From Parus major (taxonomy: Eukaryota > Chordata > Aves > Passeriformes > Paridae): DNA of 64,000 bases. Shown piece after piece: positions 38,398-50,606 of this stretch. How positions within the stretch are numbered: position 1 is the stretch's first letter; every line of letters begins with the position of its first letter. The translations under genes were made by a program, and so were the position numbers. The notes under the pieces were generated by a model, which saw only the letters and a program-made list of their open reading frames with translations, was not told the origin of the DNA and made no database searches. The stretch is from the NCBI RefSeq assembly GCF_001522545.3, contig NC_031774.1, forward strand, positions 19,372,749 through 19,436,748, read 5' to 3'.

Positions 38398-38411
38398 GTT
38401 GCATAGGCAAC
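38398..38411. promoter_or_regulatory. RFX X-box-like site
   Basis: The sequence 'gttgcataggcaac' is an imperfect palindrome with GTTGC and GCAAC half-sites separated by four bases. The RFX X-box consensus is close to GTTGCC-N0-3-GGCAAC, and only one half-site base deviates. RFX factors act at ciliary and neuronal enhancers in vertebrates. Whether it is used here cannot be told from sequence. Confidence 0.35.
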
Positions 38412-39382
38412 AATCACCAGGAAAAGGAAGTGTGGAGGTGTAGTATTTTTGGTTTATTTTGAGCAAAACACTGATTTTGGAAGAGCCAAATATGTACTGT
38501 TCCTACTGGTTTTCAGTAGCAGATGTCAATGCCAGCAGTAACAAAATTAAGCCAGATCTGGTAAGCTCTTAGTGTTAAGACTGACCTGTAAATGGGCTTT
38601 TGCAAGTAGCACTGAGCAAATACCAGAAGACAGTAAATTCCATGGAGGTGCTTCTAAAATTTTTCTGCAGTTATTCTTAATATTGATATCTTGATATAAC
38701 ATCTTTCAGAGACAGTGCATGTATTCATTATCCTTATGCCATGGAAAGAATGGAGAACTTCAAATGATAATTTTATTTGTGCAGTGTTACTGAATTTTCA
38801 GGCCACAAAAAGCACGGTTAGCAGATTTATAGCCATTTAGTGATCTCTGCAAACAGCAATTCTGCATTTTGCATACTGAAACAGTACGACTGTGTTTATC
38901 ACAGGCTCTGCCATTATAAAGAGCTAATTGCCAAAGTCAGGTTTTGAGGCAGATTGTATAAGCCCAGCAACAATGAAAAATCACATAAAATATTTTATTT
39001 TGGGCTCATGTCTAACTCTGAACTAAAATTACTGTGACATCCAGTGATTTCTAAGCGATATCAAATAGAAAGAAGTCTGGCATGAAACTCATGGACATCC
39101 ATGGTGTGTGTAACCCTATATAAAGCCAGCTCCAGAAAAACTGAAGGACAGCTCTTGTTTGTACAATATTGGACAATGGTCCATTAGGGGGTATAACAGT
39201 GGCTTTGTTGGAAACCAATTTCCATATATTTACTTTCCTGTCACTGAGTTCAAAGGGTTTGTTCTGGCATGGAAATCTGGCAGAGCAGAAACAAACTAAA
39301 AACATTATTTGCCAATTCAACTACTTCTGCTTTGAATAAAATTACCATAAAAGACGTGATAGTGACTATAGATGTGAATTTC

Positions 39383-39830
39383 TGTTGTAGTCTGCAACCT
39401 CAGGATCTCGTCCAGGGAAGCCGCAGGGTTCTGGGGACCAGCATGGAACACCAGTGAGATGGACTCCCGGTGCATGAAACCATTTATTCAGCATGGGAAC
39501 AAAGTCAGGTCCAGAACAGAGAGCCACGAAAGGCAGAGCTGGGGTTTTTGAGGGACGGAACTCTTAAGGGTCTCCACCCTTGAGGGTGGAGTTCAGGGTC
39601 AGGAACCATTAGAAACACAACAAGGGGGAACCCCCCAGGGACTGAAACCCAATCAGAACTCCTGGGCCGCCCTTCACAAGGGGTTTGGGGTGGGGTAACT
39701 TCATCCAGGGTTCACACTGCCCATCCCCTAACACAGGGGGTCAAAATCCACACTCATGGCTTACAGCCATGCATCTCCTTTAACAAAGCTTATCTGAAAC
39801 TAACTCTTTGACTCCCTGAGGCACCTCACA
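39383..39830 (-). mobile_element. Solo ERV LTR, minus orientation
   Basis: The block is clearly GC-richer than its flanks and has LTR layout on the minus strand: TG start (TGTGAGGTGCC, from 39830), a TTAAG TATA-like element near 39561-39568, AATAAA at 39483-39488, and a CA end at 39383. An 8-bp-arm hairpin (ctccaccc/gggtggag) lies at 39572-39591. The hexamer 'aatttc' sits immediately left (39377-39382) and again three bases right (39834-39839), a possible 6-bp target-site duplication if the true 5' end is 39833. No internal region is present. I do not remember the exact family. Confidence 0.6.
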
Positions 39831-39833
39831 AAA

Positions 39834-39897
39834 AATTTCTTCTCATAAGGTACCATGGGCATGTGATACAGTCAATAGTATCTTGTGAGAAGAAATT
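39834..39897. repeat. 16-bp inverted repeat (hairpin)
   Basis: The arms 'aatttcttctcataag' (39834-39849) and 'cttgtgagaagaaatt' (39882-39897) are complementary except for one position that would form G-T in RNA. The spacer is 32 bases and holds a smaller gatac/gtatc pairing. It directly adjoins the LTR at 39383-39830. Confidence 0.85.
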
Positions 39898-40688
39898 GAG
39901 ACAATATAAGGATAACTCAGCTGTGTTCATAAGGTTGTATTGCACTTCAGAGTTTTCTTTTCCTTTTCACAGTACTGGCCTTGCTAGAAATGCTCTCTAA
40001 CACAACCCATTGCTATTCTAGTAACAAAACAGAGCTAAAAAGCTTTCCCAGCTTTCTGGTGGAGTTTGATGAATCTGGATAGTAATTTCCATCAGCATGT
40101 CCCACTTTCTGACTAAAACCAAAACGTAATCCTTGGTTTGAGTCTCTCTTCCCATGCTGAAGCTCTCTGTAAGCTAGTGGAGTATCTGTGTGTATTGGGA
40201 GCAAGCATTGAGAAATGTTTGTCAAATCCAGCCGCTTTTCCTTATCCTGTACAACCTCATGGGGAATTAGGGTTGCTTCTCCTTTTATTCACTTGGCAAT
40301 ATGGCTGCTTGAACATCAACACTTCGAAAGGAGATACCCTGGAGAGTATCATAGGCAAAATTCTTAGTCAATTTTAGATGTTACTCCTGTCACCATGGGA
40401 TATTCTTCCTTTGGATGAAGGCAAAAAATCAAACTGCAGTTACCTACATTGTGGTTCAAAGCATTAACCAAAACAGGCATACCAGAGAGTCTTTTTGTTT
40501 TCGGTCTTGATGTTCTTGAGAATCATCTCTTTAGTGGTATTTGTAAACATGTTGTAAAGTTTAATGATCCAGGCTCAGTTGAAAACTTGCCACTGTGCTG
40601 TTTCTCTCAGATAATAAGATTTATGCTAAAAGATTTATGATTTTATCTCATCTGAAATAAAAAGCATGTTCTGCTTGACACTGCATAT
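39898..40688. other. Unique non-coding sequence, no gene seen
   Basis: There are accidental frames of 63-79 codons on both strands, and no recognised repeat. Confidence 0.6.
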
Positions 40689-40738
40689 TCTCTCTATCTA
40701 TCTCCCTCCCTCTCTCTCTCTCTCTCTCTCTCCCCTCT
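40689..40738. repeat. (CT)n pyrimidine microsatellite
   Basis: The tract is pyrimidine-only apart from two A bases in its CTAT units. The purest run of CT dinucleotides is at 40710-40732. Confidence 0.95.
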
Positions 40739-43700
40739 ATGATATTCTTCGTAAATCATGACTACTCCTATCTGGGAAAACTTTGGGATTTGTAACTAGA
40801 AACAAGTTTGTTTTTCTGGTTCACTAGTTCTAACACCACAATCAAATTCATACCACAGATTCCAAACTGATGTGTATTTTGGCAATCCAGGAAGGAGAAA
40901 TTTGCTATTAATAGATTGTGCATCTGTGCTTCAGCAGTGTAAATTAGTCTCCAGGGAACTTCAGAAAAAGTCAATAGTCATTACTACCACAATCACCTAT
41001 GGGTCTGCAAGGCAGGAGTTAATTAATCTCAAAAGCAGAATTTAAAAGCATCCTGCTCCACCCTGCTGATGACTTGGTCTAGATGTTTTTTTTTTTTTGT
41101 TTTCCACTGGTAGCTGACTACTGCTAAAACTGGTATAATTCCAGTTTAACTCACCTCATATTTGGAGGCTGTGATGTATTCCAAAACCCAGAGACATACA
41201 TTATTCATTATTTTCAGGAAATAATTGAATCATGTTTATAGAGTCAATATATGTACAAAAAAGTTCAAAGACTATAAAATAAATAGGTTTAACCTGTAGC
41301 AAAAACCAGCAAAAATCGAGTCCACTTGCAGAGAAACGCACCAAAATAATAGAGGGAAAAGAAATATTTTAAGAAATTATAAGGAATCTGAACTGTTATT
41401 CAGCTGAACATCATTCATTGTTTCCCATGAGTTGTGGAGTTCTCTTTAATTTATCATAGCCAGGGTGTATGACACGATTTAAAAATTTAGAGGAAATGGA
41501 AAGATGTCATTTTATTACTTTAAATAGAACACAATTTGGAAGTTTTTGCATTTATAAATATTTCATGGGGTTTGATGGTATGTTAGAATGAAAACAGAAT
41601 AAAGCCTTAGGGTCACAGGCAACCCCAGGAGTGTCTCATGTCTTTGCATTGTTCACCCCAGGGAGATACTCCTTTCAGAAAGCCAGACAGAAGGTTGCTG
41701 TAAGTCTGGCTTTCTGAAGGGTACTACTGACAAAAGAAACAGTAGAATTTCAATCTTCTGATTGTTTTCAATTGCAGTTGCAAACTGTGTTTTCTACCCA
41801 GCCTCAGCTCATGTCACTCTTTTTTTCTTTTGAGACCAAATCCACTCTTTCTCCTTTCATGAGCACGGGGCAGAGAGGACAGTGCATAGGCATTCTGTAT
41901 CCTCACTCTCACACTATGGCCTGACCCCACCTTCAGAAAACAAGGTCCATAAATTATGATATTGCAAAATACCAATGCCACCTTTACCCTTGAACGACTA
42001 TAACCTGTATTTAATTGAAGAGTGCTGAGTGAGAAGCCCTTCTAGGGTAGATCCTAAACAAACCTTCTGTATGAACTGTACAAAATCCTTTAGAAGCTCC
42101 CTGTTCTAAAAGACTTTCCAAAAAATTATTCATTTCAGACAGATGATGTTGAGCTCTTAGTATCTGCTGCTTTCCCTATTTTCATTAGGTAGTTCCTAAA
42201 ATATTTTAAACTTCCACAGCAGAAGATACAAGTTTTTCCCTTTTTTTCCTCCCCAACCTTTAAGAAAAGTAGTGAATTCTCATTCTCTTTAATTTCCTAT
42301 CACATGGAAAAAACCTAGTTTGTAATTACTGTGCTGAAATGACAAACCCATTGCAGAGAACTCTTCTGGCCTTTTGATATTTATTATTTTTTATCAGCAA
42401 GGAATAATTCTCAGTGTGGCAAGATTCATGTATGTAGGGAAAGAGAAATACAATTTTTCACCTCGCTCAGACAAAGAACCACCCCAGCAGTACTTTATTA
42501 CTTGTCAGCTGTATCACCCCTAATTGGATTCAAGGGTCAAAGAGATCACTTCATAAGAAAATTGAAGTGTGGGGAAAAGAGAGAGAGGTTACATGATTTC
42601 CTCTCTTGCAAGACTTGTATTCTATAATGTCATCAAGGAGAAATTTCTTTCCATTTACACACTAATGATTATTATAGGTTTAACAGTCCTTAAGTTTTTT
42701 TTCCCCAAAGACTCAAATTATTGTCATCAAGGAAGCTGAATCAGTTATAATGGTACAAACCAGCTTGATGCTAATGTGTGTGTGTGTGCACATAACATTG
42801 GTGTAAGCACACCAGCACCCATACCTGCACACATGCAGGTATCGCTGATCCCTTAGGAAATCATGGTATTTAATTACAGCATTACTGTCTGTGCATAAAG
42901 ACAAAGTCTGATCTTATTTTTCTGAGAATTTTTGTCACACAAAGGATATTTTAGTTTCCAATATATCCACTCCAAACCCAGCACTAAAGAATATAATTTT
43001 GATTTTCTAAATCAGAATTTGCTTGATTAGACTACCTTGGTTCCCAGAAGGTACCACCTGTGGTGTTCAGCAGTCTTCTCTAGGCTGCTGGGAATCAATT
43101 TTTTCATAAACATTACTTATTCGTGGTATCCTAGCAATTTCCCCCGTTTTTAATATCTAAGAAATTGAATCAGCTAGAGATTTTAATGGGACTATACATG
43201 ATTGCAGCATCTGCCCTACTGTTATCACTCTTAAGACCAGAAGCTAAGCTTGTATTTTACTCTGTCTTGGTCAGTGCTAGCAATATTCTTGCATGCACTG
43301 GCATGCTTTCAGAAGGACTGAATAAAGCCTGACAGTTTCAGAGCCTGTCAGCTTCACTGCTGGAGTACAGGCTCTACATCACAGCTACTGGTGGTTTCTA
43401 CAAGAGATGGCCCAAACCTTCCACTGTATTCACACACCAGTAGCTTCCTGCTTTCCCTTATTTTGCATTGTTTAGATTTTCAACAAGAGCTAACACCAAA
43501 TAATATACCAGTGGTGACCAGAAGTGATGCTTCATATCCTTATTTATACAGCAATTTGCAGTGTAATCATATATTGTAATAGTTTATGAGTAAAGATTAA
43601 GTTAAATACTGAGAAGTTTTAAATTATTTTAAATAATTAAAAATGTTTATGTAACTGAAGGTGATCACTTGATGTGCAATATTTTATTTGCAAATTTATC

Positions 43701-46180
43701 CTGTCAAGCAAAGTAGTTTTAACAGGAAAAAATTCATCTCTCACTCTCCATTTCTCAAGTCTTAATTCAATAAAGGCATTACAGACTAGATTCTCTAGCA
43801 TTATGTAGTTAAAAAAATATTATAGGCAAGGTAAAATTGACTAATAAAATTTAGCAATGGTTAGCCACCATTAAAACTCTTAAATAAATTCCATTATTCC
43901 ATCATGTTTCATTTGCCTTACATTGTGGATACCTGAACATTCCCAGAGGGTACAAACAAACAAACAAATAAAAAGCTTCACCCCAAAGTTTTGCATCCTA
44001 GAAAGTACCACTAAAAGAGTCAGGGAGTGGGGCTGTTCTCTCTGAACTAATTTATCAGAAGGGTTACTTGCATCACTATTTCCTCTCCCTAGGTACAACT
44101 TCTCATCTTTCCCTTATTTTTATTTTTTGTATCTTATGCCAAATAGCCAAAGGACAAACATATTAATCATTCAAGAAATTAATTAATTTCCTCTCTGAAA
44201 CAAATACACTCTATAAATTCCTGTTTTTGGTTTTGTAAACAAAATATTTAACATCTGAGTGTTAAAGTCACTGAGCAGTTCACTAAACAGTCTCAATTTC
44301 TAAGAATCCTATTTTATCATTGAATCTAGCAAACATTATAAAATCCCTCACACAGATAGTTTATAAATGCTCATATCAGCTAATCTTAAACATAAAAAAA
44401 AATATTTTATTACATTTTTTTTACCTAAGAAGCCATGAGGAGTAAATACAGGGCCTAGTCTGAATTCTCACATGTCACATGCCATTATTTCTTCCAGCTT
44501 CTTTTAACTACTAGTGACTGAATGCTAACTGAGAGTAAAGAAAGAAGGAAATTTGACTAAAAATATTTTTTTTACTGTTCCTCTGCTGATAATAGTCAAC
44601 TTTTCTGATTAAAACTCAAAAGAAAAAGTCAGTTTATATTATGCCTCTCTGGGTGTTTTTCAGATTTGTTTGATTTTGTCATGAAAAAAAAACCTGATGT
44701 TTTTCTTGCATCTCTTAATGATCCATTCAATTTTAATGTGGAACTGTCCAAAGCTGGCAAAAGTTCAAGAAGCCTTTCTGTGGGATGGTCTTGAAAATGA
44801 TGAGCAGTGGTGGGTCAAGAGCAGACATTCAAAATGCTGGAAATAGTGGTGTAACCCATCCAGACTGTAACTATTGGGATTAGAATTCAGCAACCTTTTC
44901 TGTGCATTCAGACACTTGAATCAGTGAATTCAAAGAGACTCTTTGTGAAAAACAAAATAATTAATTTATACTTGTACATCAGCTTTCCAGTCTTTATTTC
45001 ATCAGTGGCTGTATAAAATGCTGGAATGTACCCGTCCTAATAAACCTAATAACCTTTTTAATATTCACTCTGTGTGCATATCCAGAGTCAGAGCACCTGA
45101 CTACAGAGAGCTGACTGCATGATTCTGGTTACTCACTCTTACACAAGGGAGTCCATGAGGACTATGGACCCACCTGAATCTTAAGCATGCAAACATTGGG
45201 AAGTTTTCTGTCTGAAATGATCTGTCATGGATGTGGTGTGGCTTAACTACTGAAAGTTACCAAGCTGCATATGAACCCATGGTTAAGGCAAGGCATGTAG
45301 ACAGGAAAATACAGATTTAGCTCTTAAGACTTTATGTTAACTACCACTAGATGTTACAAAAGATTATGATTCAGAGAAAATATGCTCTAGTGCTCATTAC
45401 CAAGTAGAAAGAGCATACAAAGATAGGTGGGCTTCACTGTTTGTATTTCATATTATATAACATGCTGATACCATAATCTCCTCCTAGCTTTTCTTCTTTT
45501 AGAGCTCAAATCCAGGCCACCCAACACTTCAGCATGAAATTGCCTGATTGTGACACCATAATAACCACTGGCAGCAGAAAAATAGTGGCTCTTAAAGGAT
45601 TTATAGATTTTGCAGAGTGCTATCTGGGCTGCCACCCCTGTCCACACTGCTGATTCATGAGTTCATCTCTGGTAAGACAGCAACAGAATTACTTTGACAC
45701 AGAGAAGTGATAACATCTTAGGGGAGAAGAGGGTCAGACTGTCACTTGGTGAATATCATAAAACATAAAACTCAAATGTTATAACACTGTAAAAACCCAT
45801 TAGATACCTCAGAAAAAAAGGGCCTTGCTGCTCGGATTCTGTCAGGCAGCAATTTTTACTTTGATTACCCAAAGTCACTTCATCTGTCTCTCAGCATTAC
45901 ATCATCTATAACTTCTCTCTCATTCTCAAAAGGTTATTGAATGAAGTGTCAATCTTTCTGCAGTCTAACCTTAAAAAAATCAGAACTTTGTCCCTTTATT
46001 TTACATCCCAAATTCCATTAAAATTTGTCTAGGACAAAACCACTTACAAAAGCCCTCAGACAAGCATCTTAGTCCACTTTCAGAATAATGATACTGACCT
46101 TTACAGACATACACCAGTGATGTGTTCTTGTGTTAAGAAAAGCATGTTCCTGTCGTGTTACTATCTCAAAGGAAAGGCAG
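40739..46180. other. Unique non-coding sequence, no gene seen
   Basis: No gene or recognised element is present. A strong 15-bp hairpin at 41674-41718 is listed separately. A 16-bp perfect palindrome 'gaaattaattaatttc' lies at 44175-44190. (TG)7 is at 42775-42788. T-runs lie at 41085-41098 and 42236-42248. Open frames stay at or below 72 codons. Confidence 0.55.
41674..41718. repeat. Perfect 15-bp hairpin with 15-nt loop
   Basis: The arms 'ttcagaaagccagac' (41674-41688) and 'gtctggctttctgaa' (41704-41718) pair exactly. Outer bases can extend the pairing only imperfectly. The stem is about half the length normally seen in a microRNA precursor. Confidence 0.9.
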
Positions 46181-46252
46181 AAAATTAAAAAATAAAATAA
46201 AATCAAGTAGAATAATAGTAATATTATTAATAATAATAGTAATAAAAAAAAT
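46181..46252. repeat. (AAAT/AAT)n low-complexity tract
   Basis: The first part is AAAAT-type repeats; the second, after a short 'caagtag', is AAT/AGT repeats ending in a run of A. Confidence 0.9.
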
Positions 46253-49200
46253 ATGTGCTTTCTTCCATAGCAGGGTTAAAGCTGGAAAAAGATCTTTCAA
46301 GTGCATGAAAATACGATCATCTTTCCAAAAGTAGGCATAGAATTCATCTTGGCAGCTTCATTTCTCAGTACTGATCTAATGACCACTAATAATCTGGTGT
46401 TTAATAACAACACCAAGTATTTTTATGCTTTTTTTCTTCCATATTTAAATTCCCATTCAGGCAGTAACTGGTTATGAAAAACAGTAGTTACAATGTTCTT
46501 ATTCCCATATCAGAGGCAGAGAAACAGATATGCAAAGTGGTGTGTCCGAGGCCAGAGAACAACTAAGTAGCAATACTGGTATTAGTGATTTGAATACATA
46601 AACCACTTCAAAAGATTGAAGAGTGAGAAGGCTTAAATGTGTGTCATTTAAGAAACAAAGCCATTTTTATCTCCTTAAAGATGTTTGTGCATAAATTGCC
46701 TTGAGGATTAAAAAGTGCTTAAGTATAAAAGCCCATTTAAAACCTTAAGCTCCTAAATTTTTTATGAACACAGTCATGATGGGTCACCCTGAGAATACAG
46801 AAAGGGACTTTGATTTGATAACAGAGTTAAATTCTAGAGAGAGAGAGAGAGGTTTATTTAAAAATGGACAAAGCCTGTTCCTAAAAAACCCACAATACAA
46901 ATAGGGCCAGTGGTTTTGCAGTCCTTTGTCTGGATGTCCTGACAATAGGCTTGGGAAGGGGCCTAGAAAAAGTTCTCTCCTGACTGATGGTCCCTTGGAG
47001 ATGTCAGTGAGAGTGGTGAAGGGGTCATCAGAATTGGAAGCAAAGTAAAAAGGAAAATGGTTCCGTTCAGAGATGGAAATATGACACCAGTGAAGATCAG
47101 CTGCACAAGGATGGTGATGTTTGGGAGAAGGCTATTCCTAACTGGAATTGCTCCAGAAGGAGAGTTTTGGATCTTCGCCAGACTGAGGTTCAGGGCATGA
47201 TGCCTGAATTAATTTTATGTTCCTTTATATGTCAATGTATTTAGATTCACTCAGCCAAGCTGACATTGCTATTACCACCAGCTGATCAATACCTGGGAGC
47301 TCAGGGATTCCTTAGCAGCTGAGAGAGTTTCAACTCTTCAAGATCAATTTCCACAAACCTCATATATAAAAGGAATTTATTGAAACCGAGATAAAAAATA
47401 GAAACTCTGTTTAAACTCACAGAATGAGCTTGCATACTATGTTTCATTTGAAAGAGCTGAGCAAAAGCATAAAGAGAAATGTTAGTATTTTGTCCATTAC
47501 AGGAAAGCCTACACCCACAAAATCTGTATACATCTGGAAAGTTCATATTTTGAACTTGCCTAATTCGACTTTCCTCTTATTAATACTGCACTCAGACACA
47601 CCTCTTTGTCTGTGCCTGCTTATTAACTCCCCTAGTCAGAGAAGTCTCATCCTTTTTTTAATAGCAGTGCTTGCAGATAAAACTCTCAGTAAAGTTCCTA
47701 GCTATAATGACTAAATAAAGTCTATTTCATCTGTATTTTTGAATTAATAAAGGGAAGAGACTACCAACTGAAAGCTTATCTTATTTTTTTTCTAAAAAAA
47801 GATCAACTTTTTTCATTAAAATATTAAAACATCCTGAAACAAATCCAGATTCTGAAAGATATGGACTACATAATGAATATATTTGTTGCTAAGAGCCTGA
47901 AGAACGTCTTTTCTCAGTAAATAAAAAAAAAATAAATTGTTTGTATCTACCCAAAGCACTGATAAACAAGAGAAATATCCACACTTGAACTTCTAGTAAG
48001 CTATTAAAACTGATTTTGGAGGAAGATAACTACCCTTTAGGCTTTCTGAAGGGGCACATTTTGGATAGCTAAACTGATGAAATTTTAGAAGGATATAAAT
48101 TAATTCTTTTTGTCATTACCTCTGCACAGTCTCTTTCAAGGAGAAAAGAAAAGGAGCCTTTCAAGCTGTGGAAAGATTGCTTTGATTTTAAACTGTCATA
48201 CATCGCTTCCAAAAGGTGGTGTCAAACTCAGCTACGTGTGAAGAATTAGGGAGGCTATGTCAGCTTCAAGCTGTCACTGTCTGATGGAAATGCTTTTTCA
48301 TAAGTGAATCCATAAACTCTCACGATTTCTGCTTGTGTGTTTGTGGTGTCAGGAAAACAATTAGTACTTAGGAAACCTTCGGAAAGAAAACTGGTTTTGA
48401 TTTTTTTCAGGTGACCTAGAAGTACTTTGTCATCCCATGTCACTCCTCCTAGTGCTATTAATCATACAAAATTATTTTGTAGGCTTGCCTGCAGGTAGAA
48501 CAGACCTCACATATTTATTGCAATGAGCTTGTGGCATACAGATCCTCATCATCTCAGAAAGGTGCTTAGCTGCTTGATTAACCATTAAGAAGTCAACATG
48601 GTCCAGTGGAGAGTGACAGAAAAACTATTTCCTGGCTTTGTTGCTGATTCACTTTCAGGAAATTTTGGCATTAGTGTACAGAAATAAATTTTTACGAGGT
48701 AAATAAGGTATGAACTTAATATGTGCAATCTACTCTGTGTGACTTGCTTGCATGTGAAAGATATCATGGGAAGTGGAGTCAGGAGGGCCTGTTTCAGCCC
48801 ATGGTTTTGCATAACGTTCTACTTTAAATTTTTTCTCTAAAAGAAATTTTTTAGTAACTTTTTCTTACTTATGAGCTCTTTCTAGCTCCATTTTTAGTGT
48901 ATATATGTGTATATGCAGTAAAATTGTCAGAGCTCTTCACTAGATTTTGAGATTCCAGTAAAGAATTAGAGATACACAGAGATATGTTTTAACATCTTCC
49001 AGGTTTTAAATTATTGAATCTTAATATTCTTGGCTTTTTGTAAAATGAAGAAGTGTGAAACCATGACTTTAGACTCAATATTTGCTGGGTTTTGTCTCTA
49101 TTACACAGTCATTTATCATTTTGATTAGTCTGTATTTTTTGAGCTTCGACATGTTTGCCTGTTTATTCTCCCCTGTAGCTATTCCAGAATCACTCCAACA

Positions 49201-50004
49201 AAAGAAAATGGTAGTAAACAGAAAGTGTAGGTAGACAGACTGCCCAGGAATGACAAAATTGCTGGAATTAGAGAATGACTTCCTAGTGAGTTTTCCCACG
49301 CACTGTATTCCCTCAAATTTTTGACATGAGAACTGAGAGTATGAGCAGCGTATGTACAGCAGAGAATTATTTAAAATATTTAAAATAAAGTATTATATTT
49401 AAATAATAGTATTTAAAATAAAGCCTCTGTTAAAATGAGATACAGGAAGAACAGGTGAATTTTCTGGAAAATGTCTGCCTCAATTAAGGCAGGCAGAACA
49501 GTGAGATGTTCTGGACAGAAAAACACTTATGAACCACAGCAAATTTTTCAGTATACGTTCAGAATCAGTCAAGAATGTTTGTATTTTTTGTTGGTTTTTT
49601 TTTTCTGAAGCAAAGGAGGTGAGTCACCCTCATATTTTTACAATAGAATACTTTCTAGTGCTACAAGCAAAGCATTTATAGCTGGTACTATATACTTGGT
49701 AGTTTTAGCTAAAGCTGAAGCTAAAATAAAACCCCAATTAAATATATTTTGTGGTATTCATACTACTTCAAATTAGCTACTATTATTAACTACTATCAGG
49801 TAATTAAAAAGAAAAGAATTGCTACTAGTTATTGCTGTTTGAATAACTTTTAGCTGGATTCTGAGAGACAAGGATGTATTTTTTTTGAGATGTATTAATG
49901 GAGTTGACAAACGTGATCAAGAAGAACTCTTTATGTGACAACAATATGAACAAAAAGCCTGTTCATTTCCTGGAGAAACTAAATATTCAGTAACCAATCT
50001 TAGG
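46253..50004. other. Unique non-coding sequence with a small (AG)n
   Basis: (AG)8 lies at 46836-46851. The block 46840-47170 is less AT-rich and contains 'tttattta' right after the AG run, which on the minus strand would give AAATAAA; it might be a decayed minus-strand LTR but I do not recognise it. The sequence tatttaaaataaag is repeated at about 49377 and 49411. No gene is seen. Confidence 0.5.
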
Positions 50005-50178
50005 AATGATTCCCATGCTCTACCAGTGGGAAGGAGCACAGCCACAACAGCTGATCTGAATTGGCCAGAGAGGAGTTTCATGCTGTACAAAGTCAGTACA
50101 GAAACTAGTTCTGCAGAAAAAACTGTATTGTGTATATTTTTTTTTTTCTTGGCTTTTATTCCTCTGCTACTACTACTA

Positions 50179-50251
<73 letters not shown>

Positions 50252-50554
50252 TACTACTACTACTATTGTTATTATTACTATTATTATTGTTATTATTGTT
50301 ATTATTGTTATTATTGTTATTATTGTTATTATTACTATTACTATTACTATTATTACTAAGACCTTTAAGATCACCAAAATCATATTGTTGTTTTTTTTTT
50401 ATATTTCACTTTATTACAGTTATTAAGCTGTTCATATCTCAACCCATGTGGTTTCCTTTTCTTTCCAGTTCTTGTCCCCATCCCCCTGGCAGAAGGGAAA
50501 AGAAACTGAGCAGGCCTCTGGTATTTTGTTGCCAGCTGGGGTTAAACCCCAACA
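50005..50554 (+). mobile_element. ERVL-type LTR, 5'-truncated, expanded by microsatellite
   Basis: This is a second copy of the LTR family at 35573-36173, in the same orientation. Shared landmarks are 'gagcaca...acagctga' (50034-50060 versus 35751-35772), 'tatctcaaccca' (50435-50446 versus 36045-36056) and 'ccagctggggt' (50532-50542 versus 36151-36161). The 5' part of U3 is missing. The TATA box and AATAAA seen in the other copy are mutated or lost here. The landmark interval is 401 bases here and 294 there; most of the difference is the ATT array at 50168-50358. The end 'ccaaca' at 50554 matches the other copy's end. Confidence 0.75.
50168..50358. repeat. (ATT)n/(ACT)n compound microsatellite inside an LTR
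   Basis: The array begins with CTA units, runs as pure ATT over about 70 bases (50181-50250), then ACT units, then at least five 9-bp units of the type GTTATTATT, then ATT/ACT mixtures. It is open in all frames, producing poly-Leu and poly-Ile frames that are artefacts, not proteins. Confidence 0.97.
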
Positions 50555-50580
50555 AACCCAAACACCTCCCAGCAGTGAGA

Positions 50581-50606
50581 CACACACACACACACACACA
50601 CACACA
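50581..50606. repeat. (CA)13 microsatellite
   Basis: Thirteen uninterrupted CA units lie 26 bases past the LTR end. Confidence 0.97.

Larger units (their letters stand above)
36174..39382. other. Unique non-coding sequence with one poly-A tract
   Basis: No gene is seen. The frames of 60-102 codons here (for example 36460-36768) have no recognisable product. The tract 37471-37523 is pure or nearly pure purine. The X-box-like site at 38398-38411 is listed separately. The region 38870-38990 has AACAATG and TAATTG cores of SOX and homeodomain type and may be a conserved element. Confidence 0.55.

Noticed and set aside
41674..41718. Calling the 15-bp hairpin a microRNA gene
   Set aside because: The perfectly paired stem is too short and its extension too poor for a normal precursor; kept only as a hairpin.
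44175..44190. 16-bp perfect palindrome gaaattaattaatttc
   Set aside because: Composed almost only of A and T, so readily expected by chance.
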